DNA of 64,000 nt from Hyposmocoma kahamanoa (GCF_003589595.1 NW_020653851.1:21083995-21147994); one strand, 5' to 3'; positions 31,975 to 42,599 are shown, counted from the first letter of the stretch. Translations and numbers: made by a program. Notes: generated from the letters alone by a model not told the origin.

Positions 31975-32370
31975 TAGTTTAAAAAAATTTACATTCTTAC
32001 ACTACACATTTGTGGAAATGTAATTTGTGTGAAGAACAATAAAACAATAAAAACAAAGTTGCTGTTCTCGACAGTCGCCATCGTAATAACATAAATTAAT
32101 TTAACAAGCAACGTATACGCTTCTGTAATAAGATTTCGATTAATATTCAAAATTTTCCATTTAAGAGGTTTAAAACTATAGCAAAATGAAAACTTTATAC
32201 TAAAGATTAATTATAGTTTCTGCGTACTTCGATGACACAAACCTGTAATAGTGTGATTCGTTTAGCTTTCCTAGGTTGTTGTTTGAAATAATATGGTAAA
32301 TGATAAAATGTACAAATGTTTATTTGCAAAGAGCGACCTCTAGAGTTTCTAGCTCATTCCTTTCTATGGA
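31975..32370 (+). pseudogene. ETARLV-type LINE 3' remnant
   Basis: Blocks ACATTCTTACACTAC, TGGAAATGTAATTTGTGTGA, GCTGTTCTCGACAGTCG, CAACGTATACGCTTCTGTAA and TTAAGAGGTTTAAAACT match the LINE at 61070-61740 and are followed by the trailer ACAAATGTTTATTTGCAAAG then AGCGACCTCTAGAG. No frame survives. Confidence 0.72.
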
Positions 32371-32805
32371 ATCTGCCTAGCGAATGACCAGTAAAGTTTA
32401 TATGACGATTTCAAATGTAATTTCCTTAACTATGAAATAACGATTGTTTGACTTTCATTGCATAAAGTCTAACGTTATTTATGAGTAATTTCAGCATCCA
32501 CAGGTTTATATTAAGCAACACGTATACCCTGATCTCACCGTTGGTGTGCCCAAATTGCAATGTCGCATGCACAAATGCTGTGTTGTTTAGATAGACGGGC
32601 GTTAGATTCCGAGTGACGCCGTCATATGCATGACATTACTCTGTAGCTAGCGGAAACATGACGTACGTTCAACAATCCATATTGCGTACCCTTGATATAA
32701 TAAAGCCATATGATAATAATGTGATTATGCGTTTAAAGTGATTTTAGCATATGAAACCAATTTAGGCCACTCGACAAAGCATCGTGGCCTAAATACGGTC
32801 ACTGA
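32371..32805. other. Unassigned region with one inverted repeat
   Basis: TTTAGGCCAC and GTGGCCTAAA at about 32761-32794 form an imperfect hairpin. The stretch 32500-32690 is closer to balanced composition than its surroundings, but I see no gene in it. Confidence 0.4.
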
Positions 32806-32807
32806 TA

Positions 32808-33022
32808 GATACGAGATTTTAAGATCTAATTATGTATAATGATTGCATACAATACTTTTTCTACGAGCAAATAAAATAATGAAATACAACCAAATATTAA
32901 TGTATATTTTTCTAACAATATTAACATGACATAATTGATACGAGATTTTAAGGTCTAATTACGTAACGATAATGAAACAAAATCAATATTTAATGTATAT
33001 TTTGTTAACAATCCATGACAAT
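32808..33022 (+). repeat. Tandem duplication, unit about 129 bp
   Basis: GATACGAGATTTTAAG with TCTAATTA and later ATTAATGTATATTTTTCTAA occurs first at 32808 and again from 32937 (GATACGAGATTTTAAGG, ATTTAATGTATATTTTG). The second unit is shortened to about 86 bp. No coding capacity. Confidence 0.65.
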
Positions 33023-33359
33023 AAACTTGAAAGAAAGTCAAACAAACGCTACAAAACAAAAACCAAAGAGATAGAACAGAAGTGGCCAAATATCGCATAG
33101 ATTTTAACCAAAATTTTTTTTTATAAAAATTTATGACCCGGTTGTAAGACCTTTAGGCCAATTTAACCAAGTAGTGTGTAGTAGTAATTCAAGAGGCAGT
33201 AGTGTTTGAGGTTATATTTGATATTTTAATTAGCAAAAATACGGTAAATTATGCTTGACAGATTATAATACAGGAGTAATAATGTAAACTACCTACATTA
33301 AACAAATTATGTAAGTGTATGTGAAGTTCTACAGCTCTCGTAAATAGGCATGAAAAAAT

Positions 33360-33640
33360 TATGAACTGATTACGTTCGTAGAATCTTTAGACCTCTTTCC
33401 TGAAAAGTTGTACTTTTTGCAGACAAAATAAAAAACAATAAAATAAAATAAAGACAGTTATTTCTCCACAAAACAAAGGAATCAAAATAATTAAAGACAA
33501 TACAAAATGCAAAAAGGTTAAAGACTCAACATTGCTGATTTTCAGTCTTCACCTGTGGCTGTTCGCTTGCTGCACCAGGTTGATGTACGGAGTAAACACT
33601 AACTCTGGTAGTACGGAGGGTATTTATTTAGCAATGCAGA
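33360..33640. repeat. Repeat R plus LINE-tail-like segment
   Basis: TTCGTAGAATCTTTAGACC and GAAAAGTTGTACTTTTTGC at 33378-33420 recur at 53145-53180. The following part (AAGACTCAACATTGCTGATT, TTCGCTTGCTGCACCAGG) matches repeat R at 8550-8650. Confidence 0.5.
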
Positions 33641-34405
33641 ATAATAATTTTTATTTATAAAAAGTTGTATTTAAACTGAATGCTTTTCTAATTTGCTGCG
33701 AACTGCCATTGATTGCGAAACCAAATAGCTGCCATTTTGCGGTAGGAGGAGCGCATCGCGTGAGCGGATAATAGAAAAAAAAACACAAACTTGCTTCGAA
33801 ACATTAGAAGTAAACCGCTGTATTCAATAAGTACGGGTGCGATTATTACATGTAATGTAAGAAATTACTGACTTTAATGGTAGATAGGAAATGGAGTAGA
33901 ACCATTTATTTTCTCCAATCAATAAATTTATTTCCTCTTCAAACTTCGTACCGCTAAATAACATTACTAAAAAAATAACAACGCCACAAAATAATAATAA
34001 AAAGAATATTGGAATAAAGGAACATTAATATTGTTTCGGAATTACTTTACGAGAGTTCCAATCGATTGTTTGCTTCTCTTGTTTCGTTTCTCCCGACCCT
34101 GGGGAAAGCACTTTTATAAATATACACTGAAATTACTTGCACTTTGGAAAAAGAAAGCGTTTCCGTGTATGTCCTCTTAGCTTCAGGTTACGTGGTTAGA
34201 GGAAAATTTAATATTGAACGCGTGGAATATTTAAGACTGATGAGCCATTTTTCAAGCGCTCGACTCTAATGTAGTTTTAATGCCATGTTTCTTGAAAGTT
34301 TTTGAGCATAAATGCTGAATGTAGTTAGCCTACAGCAACGGCAGCAAAAAGTAACCGGTTATCTTCAAATCACGATTTTACAGTAGAGCGTTTTGAAAGT
34401 AACAA
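33641..34405. other. Unassigned AT-rich sequence
   Basis: No gene or repeat is recognised. Confidence 0.5.
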
Positions 34406-34407
34406 AA

Positions 34408-34622
34408 ATAGAAATTTGAAATGTCGTAAGGAATATTTTGTCGAAATGGAAAATGTTCTTTGCTACAAAATGTCGCTTACGACAGTTCAAAATTCGATAC
34501 ATCGACGAAATTATTACATCTTATATCAACTGTGGAAATTTTAAATGTCCTAAAAGACATATTGTCGTAAGATCATTTTCCCTTACGACAAAATGTCCAC
34601 ATGTGACGTTTCAAATTTCCAT
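34408..34622. repeat. Candidate MITE with repeated CTTACGACA words
   Basis: AGAAATTTGAAATGTCGTAA at the left is mirrored by CTTACGACAAAATG and then GTTTCAAATTTCC at the right. The word TGTCGTAAG or its complement CTTACGACA occurs four times inside. No target duplication is apparent and no second copy is in the window, so the call is tentative. Confidence 0.5.
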
Positions 34623-35139
34623 CATCGATATATCATATACTGAATATCTTTCAGATATTAACATAATATTGCCTCATTGCTCCAAATTTTAGCTTATTTG
34701 GTCTGTTACATTAGAAAATATCAAGTTTTTACTTGTACCATATCATATACTTATATAATATAGTAATTACATATATAAAAATAATAAATAATCGTTTACC
34801 TAACTTTTTTATAACATAAATGATAAGTGTAATGAATAAATACAATGATACAATCACCAATAAGACAGTATTTTAGAACACAATGTTCGTTCAAAAAGAT
34901 GTATTCTAACTATAAAGCTACCGGAAGTGCGGCATATGGCGGTAGGCGTGTACCGACGCGGCGCGCCGCTTCCGTTTCCGCTACTCACGCGGTTGCTTAA
35001 TTCACGCCTAAAATTGACGCTTTCTGTTCATTATGAAGATGAGGTAGCAATAGCTGTTTTTTGTATTTTGAACAAAATGGATCGTTCTCTATTCCCCCCA
35101 TGTATGTGTATAGCTCTAGTACGTACCTTATTGGAAGAT
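34623..35139. other. Unassigned region
   Basis: A 74-codon frame at 34927-35151 overlaps a locally GC-rich stretch. It ends in family B sequence and I do not recognise its product. Confidence 0.4.
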
Positions 35140-35376
35140 TTTTTTTTATAACATCAAGTCAAGGACGGACAAGGCGTGCTTTAAATCGCAAAACTTCACT
35201 CTGAGACATAAGTTGACAAGTCTCATGTGGCTATAATTTCACAAGCACAATTACCCTTCAAAATTGGAACACAGTAGTGCTAACATTACTGTTTGGCGGC
35301 AGGAGTAGGTAATGTGACTTACGGCTTACTGTACTTCCCTGGACGAAATCTTTCACAAGGAGTTCTACTGCTATTA
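35140..35376 (-). mobile_element. Family B element
   Basis: Plus-strand blocks GGACGGACAAGGCGTG, AAATCGCAAAACTTCA, CTGAGACATAAGTTGACAAG, CAAAATTGGAACACAGTAGT and CACAAGGAGTTCTACTGCTA are family B in reverse, with about 50 bases missing near the 3' end of the unit. Confidence 0.8.
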
Positions 35377-35764
35377 TGATTGATTTTATAATAATAATAT
35401 TTTCACTTCTCGTGCTTTTAAAGTTCGTACTTATGTAGGCTGCAGAAAATAGGATTTTATGCTCTAGTGCATAAAATAAAACCGTCGTTTAAGACCGAGG
35501 CAATGACGCCTGCGCCAACAGCCACGCACACTAGAACTTTATAAAATAAAGTTTTACTTTTAATTTTTTAATCCGTGTTATATTACAAAATTAAAAACAG
35601 TAGGCAATAGTAATTCTAATAAGTTATAAGAAATGGAAATTCATAAAAAATAAAAGCTTGTAAAATATAACTGCGCATTATGTAGTCCGACCTCAGTCAC
35701 GTGTAGAATTGACATTCAAGTTCAATTAAATAATCGTTTATTTGTAATATTGCTGTTTAATTAA
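35377..35764. other. Unassigned AT-rich sequence
   Basis: Nothing recognisable. Confidence 0.45.
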
Positions 35765-35865
35765 CGCACACACTCAACGCACACAGTCAACATAGCCCCG
35801 CACTAGGGAAACCCTGTGTCGCGGGTGCCATGGACACACACATAGATATAATAGATAAACACAAA
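35765..35865 (-). mobile_element. SINE2 tail fragment
   Basis: CACACACTCAACGCACACAG, CATAGCCCCGCACTAGGG and TGTCGCGGGTGCCATGGAC are the 3' half of SINE2. The tRNA-like head is absent. Confidence 0.75.
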
Positions 35866-35872
35866 TCTACTA

Positions 35873-36065
35873 TTTTTTTTATGACACCAAGTGATGGAAT
35901 GAACAAGTTGTGCACCTGGTGGAAAGAGCATTAAATCGCAAAGATCTGAGGCATTGCCTCAGCGCCCGTCACCCCGAGATGTAAGTTGAAAATGTAATGT
36001 GCCTCTAATTACATTAGCACCCTTCCCTTTCAAAACCGAAACGCAATAACGCTCTCATTACTAGA
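35873..36065 (-). mobile_element. Family B element, 5' end missing
   Basis: TTTTTTTATGACACCAAGTG, AAATCGCAAAGATCTGAGG, CCGTCACCCCGAGATGTAA and ACGCAATAACGCTCTCATTA are in reverse family order; the copy stops at the TAATG block. Confidence 0.8.
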
Positions 36066-36074
36066 GGTCACTGT

Positions 36075-36125
36075 AATAATAATAATAATAGTGACAGTGA
36101 CAGTGATAGTGATAATAATAATAAG
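36075..36125. repeat. Compound microsatellite (TAA)n and (GTGACA)n-like
   Basis: TAATAATAATAATA is followed by GTGACAGTGACAGTGATAGT and another TAATAATAATAA. It sits exactly between a family B copy and a SINE2 copy. Confidence 0.8.
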
Positions 36126-36330
36126 GCACACACTCAACATAGCCCTGCACTAGGGAAACCCTGTGTCGCGGATGCCATGGACACACATAGACAACCACAA
36201 ATTACAACCAAACTCACGAGCGACATAAATGTAGATTATATTACAAATAATTCTCCCGACCCGGGAATCGAACCTGGGACCTCTGCGTGGTCCGGTATGG
36301 TCACCGTTCGGTCACGGAGGCAGTTAAACA
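36126..36330 (-). mobile_element. SINE2, full length
   Basis: The 3' part (ACACTCAACATAGCCCTGCA, TGTCGCGGATGCCATGGAC) and the tRNA-like head (on the minus strand CCTCCGTGACCGAACGGTGA, then GGTTCGATTCCCGGGTCGGG) are both present. The B box GGTTCGATTCC is perfect. Confidence 0.85.
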
Positions 36331-37304
36331 AACAAAACAAAACAATATAAACAAAACTTATGTCAAGTAGGGAAACCGTGTTCTTTGCCCCCGATATTAC
36401 TGCCAAAAAATCAAAATTTTCAAGTTCTGATACTATGATACTAGAACGAACTCGCAGTGAAAGGAACTCAGCTAGCAGAACAACTCTATAGTTTTGTAGA
36501 AATACTAACGCACGAGCTACAATAGGATTGTGTTGCATCTGAATATATTTTTCATTTTTGAAAGACATGCTAATTTCTAATTTTTGAAATCGATTATCAC
36601 TCATTATTATTACCAACGTGAAAATGCAAAGTGAAATTGTGTAGGAAAAGCAAAAAAGCAGCTTGTTATAGCAATTACGTACATGACTGTAAATTACTTT
36701 TTTGAGTGAGCGAGTTTTGGTTAGTTGTCGGAGAATAAAATTTAAATTTTGGCCAAAAAATAAATACCTTCGAACCCAACCGTGTAACACGTGCTAACCG
36801 GTTTGAATTGTAGAATTTCAGAATCTGTTAAATTGGACGAAAATATGCAAATTAACAGCCGGAAATTGTATCAAAAATGAGGGACGAACACTCTACCGGT
36901 TTTTTTTATGAAAAAATAGGCTGACGCTTCGCCACAATCTACCAGATGTTAAGCGATGGTACGAGTTGTTTGTCGAAAAAAATCCTATTCGAAAAGCCTC
37001 AAATTCTAATTTTTGTGAAACAGCGCATTTAATTGGAGATTTTAATATATATAATTTAAAAGTACTGACATACTTTGACAATGAGTTTATTACACACATT
37101 TTACTTTGAATTTTAAAGTTTTAAACACCAGTTTGTTTTATATAGATCATAAAAATACTTAAATTAAAATTTAAAAAATCCCCGATACAAAACAGCGCAC
37201 TATAGTTTCAAACCTACCCTTAGCTTTTAACATACTTTGTAATTTTTGAGTTTTTATTTAATGACACGATGTTTTACCATGATATTCAATTATTTTTGTG
37301 AAAT
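36331..37304. other. Unassigned region with a long but unsupported frame
   Basis: A 184-codon minus-strand frame at 36236-36790 is the longest gap-free one in the window but its last 28 codons read through SINE2 and the rest shows no domain. At 36905-36960 the words ATGAAAAAATAGGCTGACGC and CACAATCTACCAGATGTTAA resemble another common lepidopteran repeat. Confidence 0.35.
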
Positions 37305-37556
37305 TACTACACTAGTTTGTAATAATTATTAATACAAAGATCGCAAACTAAGAAAAAAATCCTTCAATCCAGCTAGATTCGAACCAACGTCTTTCAGCAA
37401 ACAGTGCTAGATGCTATGCCAACAAAGCTGGTTCGTGCCGTGGCTTAGTTGGCATAGCTTTGCTGGAAGACGCTGGTTCGAATCCAGTTGGATTGAAGGA
37501 GCTTGTACTCATTGTTCGATCCTTGTATTATATTATAATAAATGTAATTATTAAAA
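37305..37556. mobile_element. Two SINE1 units head to head
   Basis: A minus-strand SINE1 (37305-37432) and a plus-strand SINE1 (37433-37556) meet at their tRNA-like heads. Each has the A box (GGCTTAGTTGGCATAGC in the right unit) and B box (GGTTCGAATCC). The heads share GGTTCGAATCCAG-type sequence in mirrored form, so the region can fold into one long hairpin. Confidence 0.8.
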
Positions 37557-37975
37557 AAATTGTATTAAACGCATAAAGCGCATGTTGCGCAATTATCTTT
37601 TCGACAATCTTCTAGATCAAGACTCTGCATAATGTTGCTATGTGTACTTATATAATATTATTAATTAATATATTATTATTATATATATAATATATATATA
37701 TATAGGTTATTATTATATATGTTTATTTTATACTGTATAAATTAACCATAACATTTAGGCATGTATTTTTTTTTCTGTTTTAAGTGTAGCACCAATCTTT
37801 TGATTTTTTTCTATGTGGCCCAATGGTTGAGTGGTAATAAATACCTTATGGCATTAAGTCCGCCATTTGTGCATTAATGTATTGTGCAAAAAGATTAAAT
37901 CATAACAATAATTAAACGCTCTTATAGAAATATATTTGATTGTATGTGGACATACCCATATCCGTGCGACATCGA
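37557..37975. other. AT-rich region with TA and ATT microsatellite
   Basis: Simple repeats of ATT and TA occupy about 37664-37730. Nothing else is seen. Confidence 0.55.
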
Positions 37976-37979
37976 CTAA

Positions 37980-38200
37980 GAGTAGGTTACACACGGCGAC
38001 GTTTAGCAGCGATGCAGTCGCTAAGGCGATTAACACACTGCACCGCGGCCCGCGACGGAGCGCGGAGCTGCGTTTTTTAACGTTGTTCTGAAGTACCTCA
38101 GTTTGTATGGAAAACACGCGCCGTCGAACACACTGACAACGCTTCTCCGCGCGGGAGGGCGGAGGGTACGGCACACTGCGCTCCGCACTACCGCGCAGTT
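37980..38200. repeat. GC-rich transposon-like end, plus orientation
   Basis: AGCAGCGATGCAGTCGCTAA, GGCGATTAACACACTGCACC and GCGACGGAGCGCGGAG stand out from AT-rich flanks. The mirror of GGCGATTAACACACTGCACC lies at 38842-38870. A second GC-rich patch (CTCCGCGCGGGAGGGCGGAG) follows at 38145. No coding capacity is supported. Confidence 0.5.
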
Positions 38201-38317
38201 TTCTATGCATAAGGACATGTTCAGTTTTCTACAACAGATCTCGACGTCGATAAATTTATATTTGCTATTGAAAATCGACCAAATTTATCTTCATATTTTC
38301 TTAAACCTTTATAATGA

Positions 38318-38477
38318 AGGAAATGAAACTATTTTTCCGGATTTAAATCGCGTATATTTGTTTTTTCAATCAAACCGACGTTTCGGGCCCTTTACAGGTC
38401 CCTTGGTCACGGTTGACTGATTTGTTTGAAAAAACAAATATACGCGATTTAAATCCGGAAAAATAGTTTCATTTCCT
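38318..38477. mobile_element. Family D MITE with 57-bp inverted ends, 160 bp
   Basis: The left arm AGGAAATGAAACTATTTTTC continues CGGATTTAAATCGCGTATAT and TTGTTTTTTCAATCAAA; the right arm mirrors it with one mismatch. The 46-bp core holds CGTTTCGGGCCCTTTACAGG. No target duplication is clear. It lies between the two GC-rich patches. Confidence 0.85.
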
Positions 38478-38699
38478 ATGTGTAACAATCGCGAAAACCT
38501 AAGAACTTTATAATGAAGTTGAAATTATCCATTTATCAATCTGATTCGTAAAAAGGGATCTATCCAATATCTTCGGTGTCTTTTTATTTGAGTAAACAAA
38601 TACCAAATAGACAATATAACTGCAGTGTCCTGAATGAGTTCTGTATTATTAACCACTCTTGTCAAAGAAAGATCTCGGCTACATATCAATCACTACGGC

Positions 38700-39030
38700 G
38701 ATCAAATGCGAAGCGAGTACTTTAAGTGACGCAAGGCCGCTAGACCGCTGCCCCTGCGCAGATTAAACCACGCGTTGACGCAGATCTGCGTCTCCGCCAC
38801 CGCACGCGTGATTCCGCGTCTCGCGCTCCGTCGCAGGGCGTGGTGCAGTGTGTTAATCGCCTTAGGCGATATTCGTCTACCTTTACACACACGGCAGCGA
38901 TGCAAACGCGATCCACGCGCGCGATTGTATCGATACGAACGCGCAATTGTATCGCTACACTTGAGATTTATGGGCGCTTGCATCGATGCAATCGCAAGTG
39001 CAGCGATACAATCGCGCGGGGTATGCTCCG
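38700..39030. repeat. GC-rich repeat with internal GCGATACAATCGC motifs
   Basis: Reverse of GGCGATTAACACACTGCACC is followed by GGCAGCGATGCAAACGCG, then CGATTGTATCGATACG, CAATTGTATCGCTAC, GCATCGATGCAATCGC and GCGATACAATCGCGCG. The alternating short inverted words are typical of subterminal regions of some MITEs. The overlapping 185-codon frame is a product of this GC-rich repetition. Confidence 0.5.
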
Positions 39031-39353
39031 CCCCACATATGCTGAGGTACCATAGATATTTTTCCTATGGTGGTGACCTATTCGACGGGGCATGGAGAGT
39101 AGCATGTAATGATTGGTTGTTTTTTGTCAATCCTAATTTTTACTCTGTTTTGCTCTTTTTTTTAACGTTTTACCTTTTCTTTTATGTATTTTTGCCTTCG
39201 ACGAACAAAAGAGTTTCTATTCAACCCCATGGCATAAAACCGCTACAGGCTACAGGTCAGTGGCGCGGCAGCCGAGCGTTGCGTCTTACTTCACTAATTG
39301 GCGGCGCTCGACAGTGGCGCTCTTTGAATTGATCTGGGCAAGTATTTTTCTTT

Positions 39354-39606
39354 CATAATACTAAGTGATGGTGGTAACAAATCGTGAGCCTGGTAGTAAG
39401 CGACACGCCTATCTGTAACAGTTGCACTGCCACTCAAAGCTTTAAGTCGCAAAGATCTTAGGGGCACTGCTACTGCGCCCGCCATCACGAGACATAAGTT
39501 GACAAGTCCCATGTGCCTGTAATTTGACCAGCACCCTTACCCTTAATATAAGGTAAGATGGCAGTATTTCCCTGGACGAACTCTTTCACAAAGCTCTACC
39601 GTTACC
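39354..39606 (-). mobile_element. Family B element, near full length
   Basis: Reverse family order from CATAATACTAAGTGATGG through AAGTCGCAAAGATCTTAGGG, CGCCATCACGAGACATAAG to CACAAAGCTCTACCG. A stretch around the TTCCGG and GCCGCCAAG blocks is deleted. Confidence 0.82.
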
Positions 39607-40376
39607 ATAAGAATTGCAGAGTTGCATGAACGAACGTGTGAAATATTTGCCTGAAAATTTACAATGTTCCATTTTGATAAATTCTGGGTTACAATGAAAA
39701 AATCCCGCCTCAGATCTTAGGCACTTACGCACGAATGCACGATTAGAACGCTTCCACACCTTTTTGTGCTTAATCTGCATAATTTCGCAGATAAATCTTT
39801 CGAGTGTTACTTTTTGAAATAAATTTTAATATCTATTTAAATCGTAATAAATGGGATATTTAATATGAAATTTGCGATATTTTTTTAGAAAATCCGAATG
39901 TTAAAAGTCACTTGAACTGTCGTTCGGGTCGTGAAACTCCGTAACTAAGCCAATTTGAATAAATTTTGTAGCGTTTTGTGGTACTCCCCAAAATTATCTC
40001 TTCTGTGATTTGAAACTCATATGTAGTACTCATAATGAATAATATTCATTTCCCACGATAATTTGGTACAGAGAAAATATTTCTGCAAATTTTTTTTTTT
40101 GGGGAAAGTTTCGGTTGTAATTTGCGTAACAATGAATTTGGTGTATTTTCCAGTTTACGTAAAGCGTGTTTTCAGGTAAGGAATAAAACCTAGGGTGACG
40201 CTAAGTAGGATCAAGATTGTGTTACTTTCTGTTTAGGCTGTGATACTTTGTCATACAAAAAACGCGCTTTTATAGGACAACGGGTAGATATAAAAAACTT
40301 GGAACAGCTAAATAAATACCAAAAGTATTCGTAATCCATGTAGCAATAATTATTTCATTGAATATCATGTTGTTGA
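39607..40376. other. Unassigned AT-rich sequence
   Basis: No gene or shared repeat recognised. Confidence 0.5.
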
Positions 40377-40615
40377 TGACTGACTGCCTTTGTAGCCGAA
40401 CAGTTACCATACTGGTTCGTCGATTAGAGGTCCCGGGGTCGACTACCGGACCAGAAATAAATGAAGGCCATACAAATATTTCCATATTTGTATGGCCTTC
40501 ATTTATTTCTCTCATAAGTTTGGGTGTACTTTGTGCTTGTCTATGTGTGTGTCCATGGCACCTGCGACACAAGGTTTCCCTAGTACGGGTTTCTGAGTGT
40601 GTGTGTTAGTATTAT
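40377..40615 (+). mobile_element. SINE2 with a perfect internal palindrome
   Basis: The head TGCCTTTGTAGCCGAACAGT and B-box region GGGGTCGACTACCGG begin the copy and TCCATGGCACCTGCGACACA with AAGGTTTCCCTAGTACGGG end it. Between them, two perfect 27-bp arms (40453-40479 and 40484-40510, starting AGAAATAAATGAAGGCCATA) surround 4 bases. In other copies this body block occurs once, so the palindrome is an inverted duplication unique to this copy. Confidence 0.85.
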
Positions 40616-40635
40616 GATATTTAATATATTTATAT

Positions 40636-40960
40636 ATTTTTTGTGAAAATACCCCACTAATTTGTTATAATTATTAATTCAAATCCGCTTTACCACAAGA
40701 TCGTGTAAAAAAACTAGTGAAGTAATTTCACAAAAACAAATGAATATCACGGTAGTAAATCGTCATAATATTCATTGCAATCAATATAAAAATACTCCAC
40801 TAGTTTATTGTAATTATTCATACAAACATCAAAACAAACACAAACAAAAAATCCAATCAATATTAGCCCCGGTATGGCGAGGTCGCTGGTTAGGATCAAG
40901 CCAGATCGAAGGAAGTTTTCTTTGTGTGTCTTTCGATCTTTATAATAATCCATGTTACAA
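40636..40960. mobile_element. SINE1 fragments in alternating orientation
   Basis: Tail words (TAATTTGTTATAATTATTAA, AACTAGTGAAGTAATTTCAC, ACTCCACTAGTTTATTGTAA) alternate in orientation across 200 bases and are followed by a plus-strand body with a broken B box (GGTCGCTGGTTAGGATCAAG) and CGATCTTTATAATAAT. The unit has been rearranged. Confidence 0.65.
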
Positions 40961-41515
40961 CAAATGAAATTTTTACTCGTAACAGGTATACGTAACGAGG
41001 GAGGGTGAAGAAAGACGCCCGAGTCTCCAAATGCACAAGGCGTATATTGACGCAATTGTATGATTGACATTAGATTGTCCCACTAGGTGGAGCTGCAGCC
41101 GGCGATCGATGATGAAGACCGACGATTCTATGAATTTTCATCTAAGTATTCCAGCAGGTGAAAGTACCGGAGTGCAATTCATAGGCCTTATGATTCGATA
41201 CAAAGAAATTTCCTTCCACAACTAAAATGGTAATTTAGTAGACACTTCGATAGCGCATTCTGTTTTGACCCCAACGCCGTCTAGCAACAAGGCGAGGTTA
41301 TTAATATTTCTTATACGTTGTGATACATTCTTACATTTATCCTTATTTATCAAAAGATATACGTATATTTTCTTCCAATAACTTTATTAAGACGCCTAGA
41401 AAAGAGCCTCGTTGCCTCGTTGCCGCATTTCCGTTTGTCACTTGTTATCTCTTGTTGTCGCTTGTTACCCCGTTGTTGCTATTTGTCGGCAGACAATTTT
41501 TAACTTTAAATATAG
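40961..41515. other. Unassigned region
   Basis: Degenerate TCGTTGCC and TTGTTGTCGCTTGTTA words occur at 41405-41485. No gene is supported. Confidence 0.4.
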
Positions 41516-41590
41516 CCGTGACCATGGGATCCTTAAAGGACACGGAAAGCTGGTTTATTTGAAAAAAAAAAATAATATACGCGATTTACA
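41516..41590 (-). mobile_element. Family D fragment
   Basis: CGTGACCATGGGATCC, TTAAAGGACACG and AATATACGCGATTTA are the reverse of family D, cut on both sides. Confidence 0.65.
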
Positions 41591-41821
41591 ACAATTTTTG
41601 TTCTATGGGTTTTAATAATTCATTACATTTTCTTTCAAACAAATATATAAATATTTAAATAGATCACTTTAAACGATGAAAACTCTATGCAAAATGCAGG
41701 AACGTAGGTGAGGATCGTTGAGACGGAAGCTTGCATGTTTGAACTTACTACGTTACTACCAAAAACAGATCATTTAGATCTGTTTGTCAGATAGTACAAT
41801 AAAAACTAAAAAAGTATTCAA

Positions 41822-42140
41822 TTTATTTTTGTGAAATTACTCCACTAGTTTGTTATAATTATTAATACAAAGATCGAACACTCAGAAAAAATTCCTTCGG
41901 TCCGACCGAATTCGAATAGACGTCTCCTAGCAAACCGTGCCAGATGCTATGCCAACGCCACGGAACGAACCAGCAGACCTCACGATCTTCTATGTGCTTG
42001 TTGTTGAATCTTTGTACTTTGGTTTTCAACGACTTTTTAGCCGTAGGGCCATCTATGAGAAATCTACGAAAGTATTTCGTCATCCAGTTAGATACCTTTA
42101 CAGCTACCAGGCCTGATTCCATATGTCGCTATAAATTGTA
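41822..42140 (-). mobile_element. SINE1 with extended 5' body
   Basis: The reverse of SINE1 runs from AATTACTCCACTAGTTTGTT through CAAAGATCGAACACTCAG, GAATTCGAATAGACGTCTC and GATGCTATGCCAAC to TTTTAGCCGTAGGGCCATCT and CTTTACAGCTACCAGG. The B box has a mutation. It is the first of three neighbouring copies. Confidence 0.8.
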
Positions 42141-42162
42141 AAGTAAATTTTGATTGAATATA

Positions 42163-42495
42163 TTCAATTATTTTTTTTGTGAAATTACTCCACTAGTTTG
42201 TTATAATTATTAATACAGAGATCGAACACTCAGAAAAAATTCCTTCGACCCGGCCGGCTTCGAACCAACGTCTTCTAGCTTACCATGCCAGACGCTATAC
42301 CAACTAAGCAACGGAACGAACTAGCGAACCTCACGAATTTTTCTATGTGCTTGTTGTTGGATCTTTGTATTTCGTTTTCAACGACTTTTAGCCGTGCCGC
42401 TATCTATGAGAAACCTATGAAAGTATTTCGTCAACCAGTTAGATACCTTTACAGCTAACAAACCCTATCTAGAGATGTCGTGATTAACTTTTAAT
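42163..42495 (-). mobile_element. SINE1 with extended 5' body
   Basis: Same layout as the preceding copy: CAGAGATCGAACACTCAG, GGCTTCGAACCAACGTCTTC, CCAGACGCTATACCAACTAA, TTTTAGCCGTGCCGCTATC and GATACCTTTACAGCTAAC. It is in tandem with 41822-42140, about 20 bases apart. Confidence 0.8.
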
Positions 42496-42599
42496 TAAAT
42501 TCTTCTCAATAAAAAAAAAAATACAGTTTTTAATTGTGTCGATCTTTCGAGGTTTTTAAATACTGTTTGGGATTTATTGTCACAGTTGGCTTTATTATG

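Noticed and set aside
34927..35151. Possible transposase N-terminus (YEDEVAIAVF stretch)
   Set aside because: The resemblance to Harbinger-type N-termini is faint, the frame runs into a family B copy and no ends are visible.
36075..36125. Tandem repeats as a CRISPR array
   Set aside because: Units are 3-6 bases with no spacers, and the sequence is eukaryotic.
36236..36790. 184-codon minus-strand open frame
   Set aside because: Its last 28 codons are SINE2 read in reverse, the remainder has no motif, and composition is that of the surrounding AT-rich DNA. Length alone is not convincing.
38775..39332. 185-codon plus-strand open frame
   Set aside because: It runs through the GC-rich repeat with alternating GCGATACAATCGC words, where stops are rare by composition; overlapping frames on the other strand are equally open.
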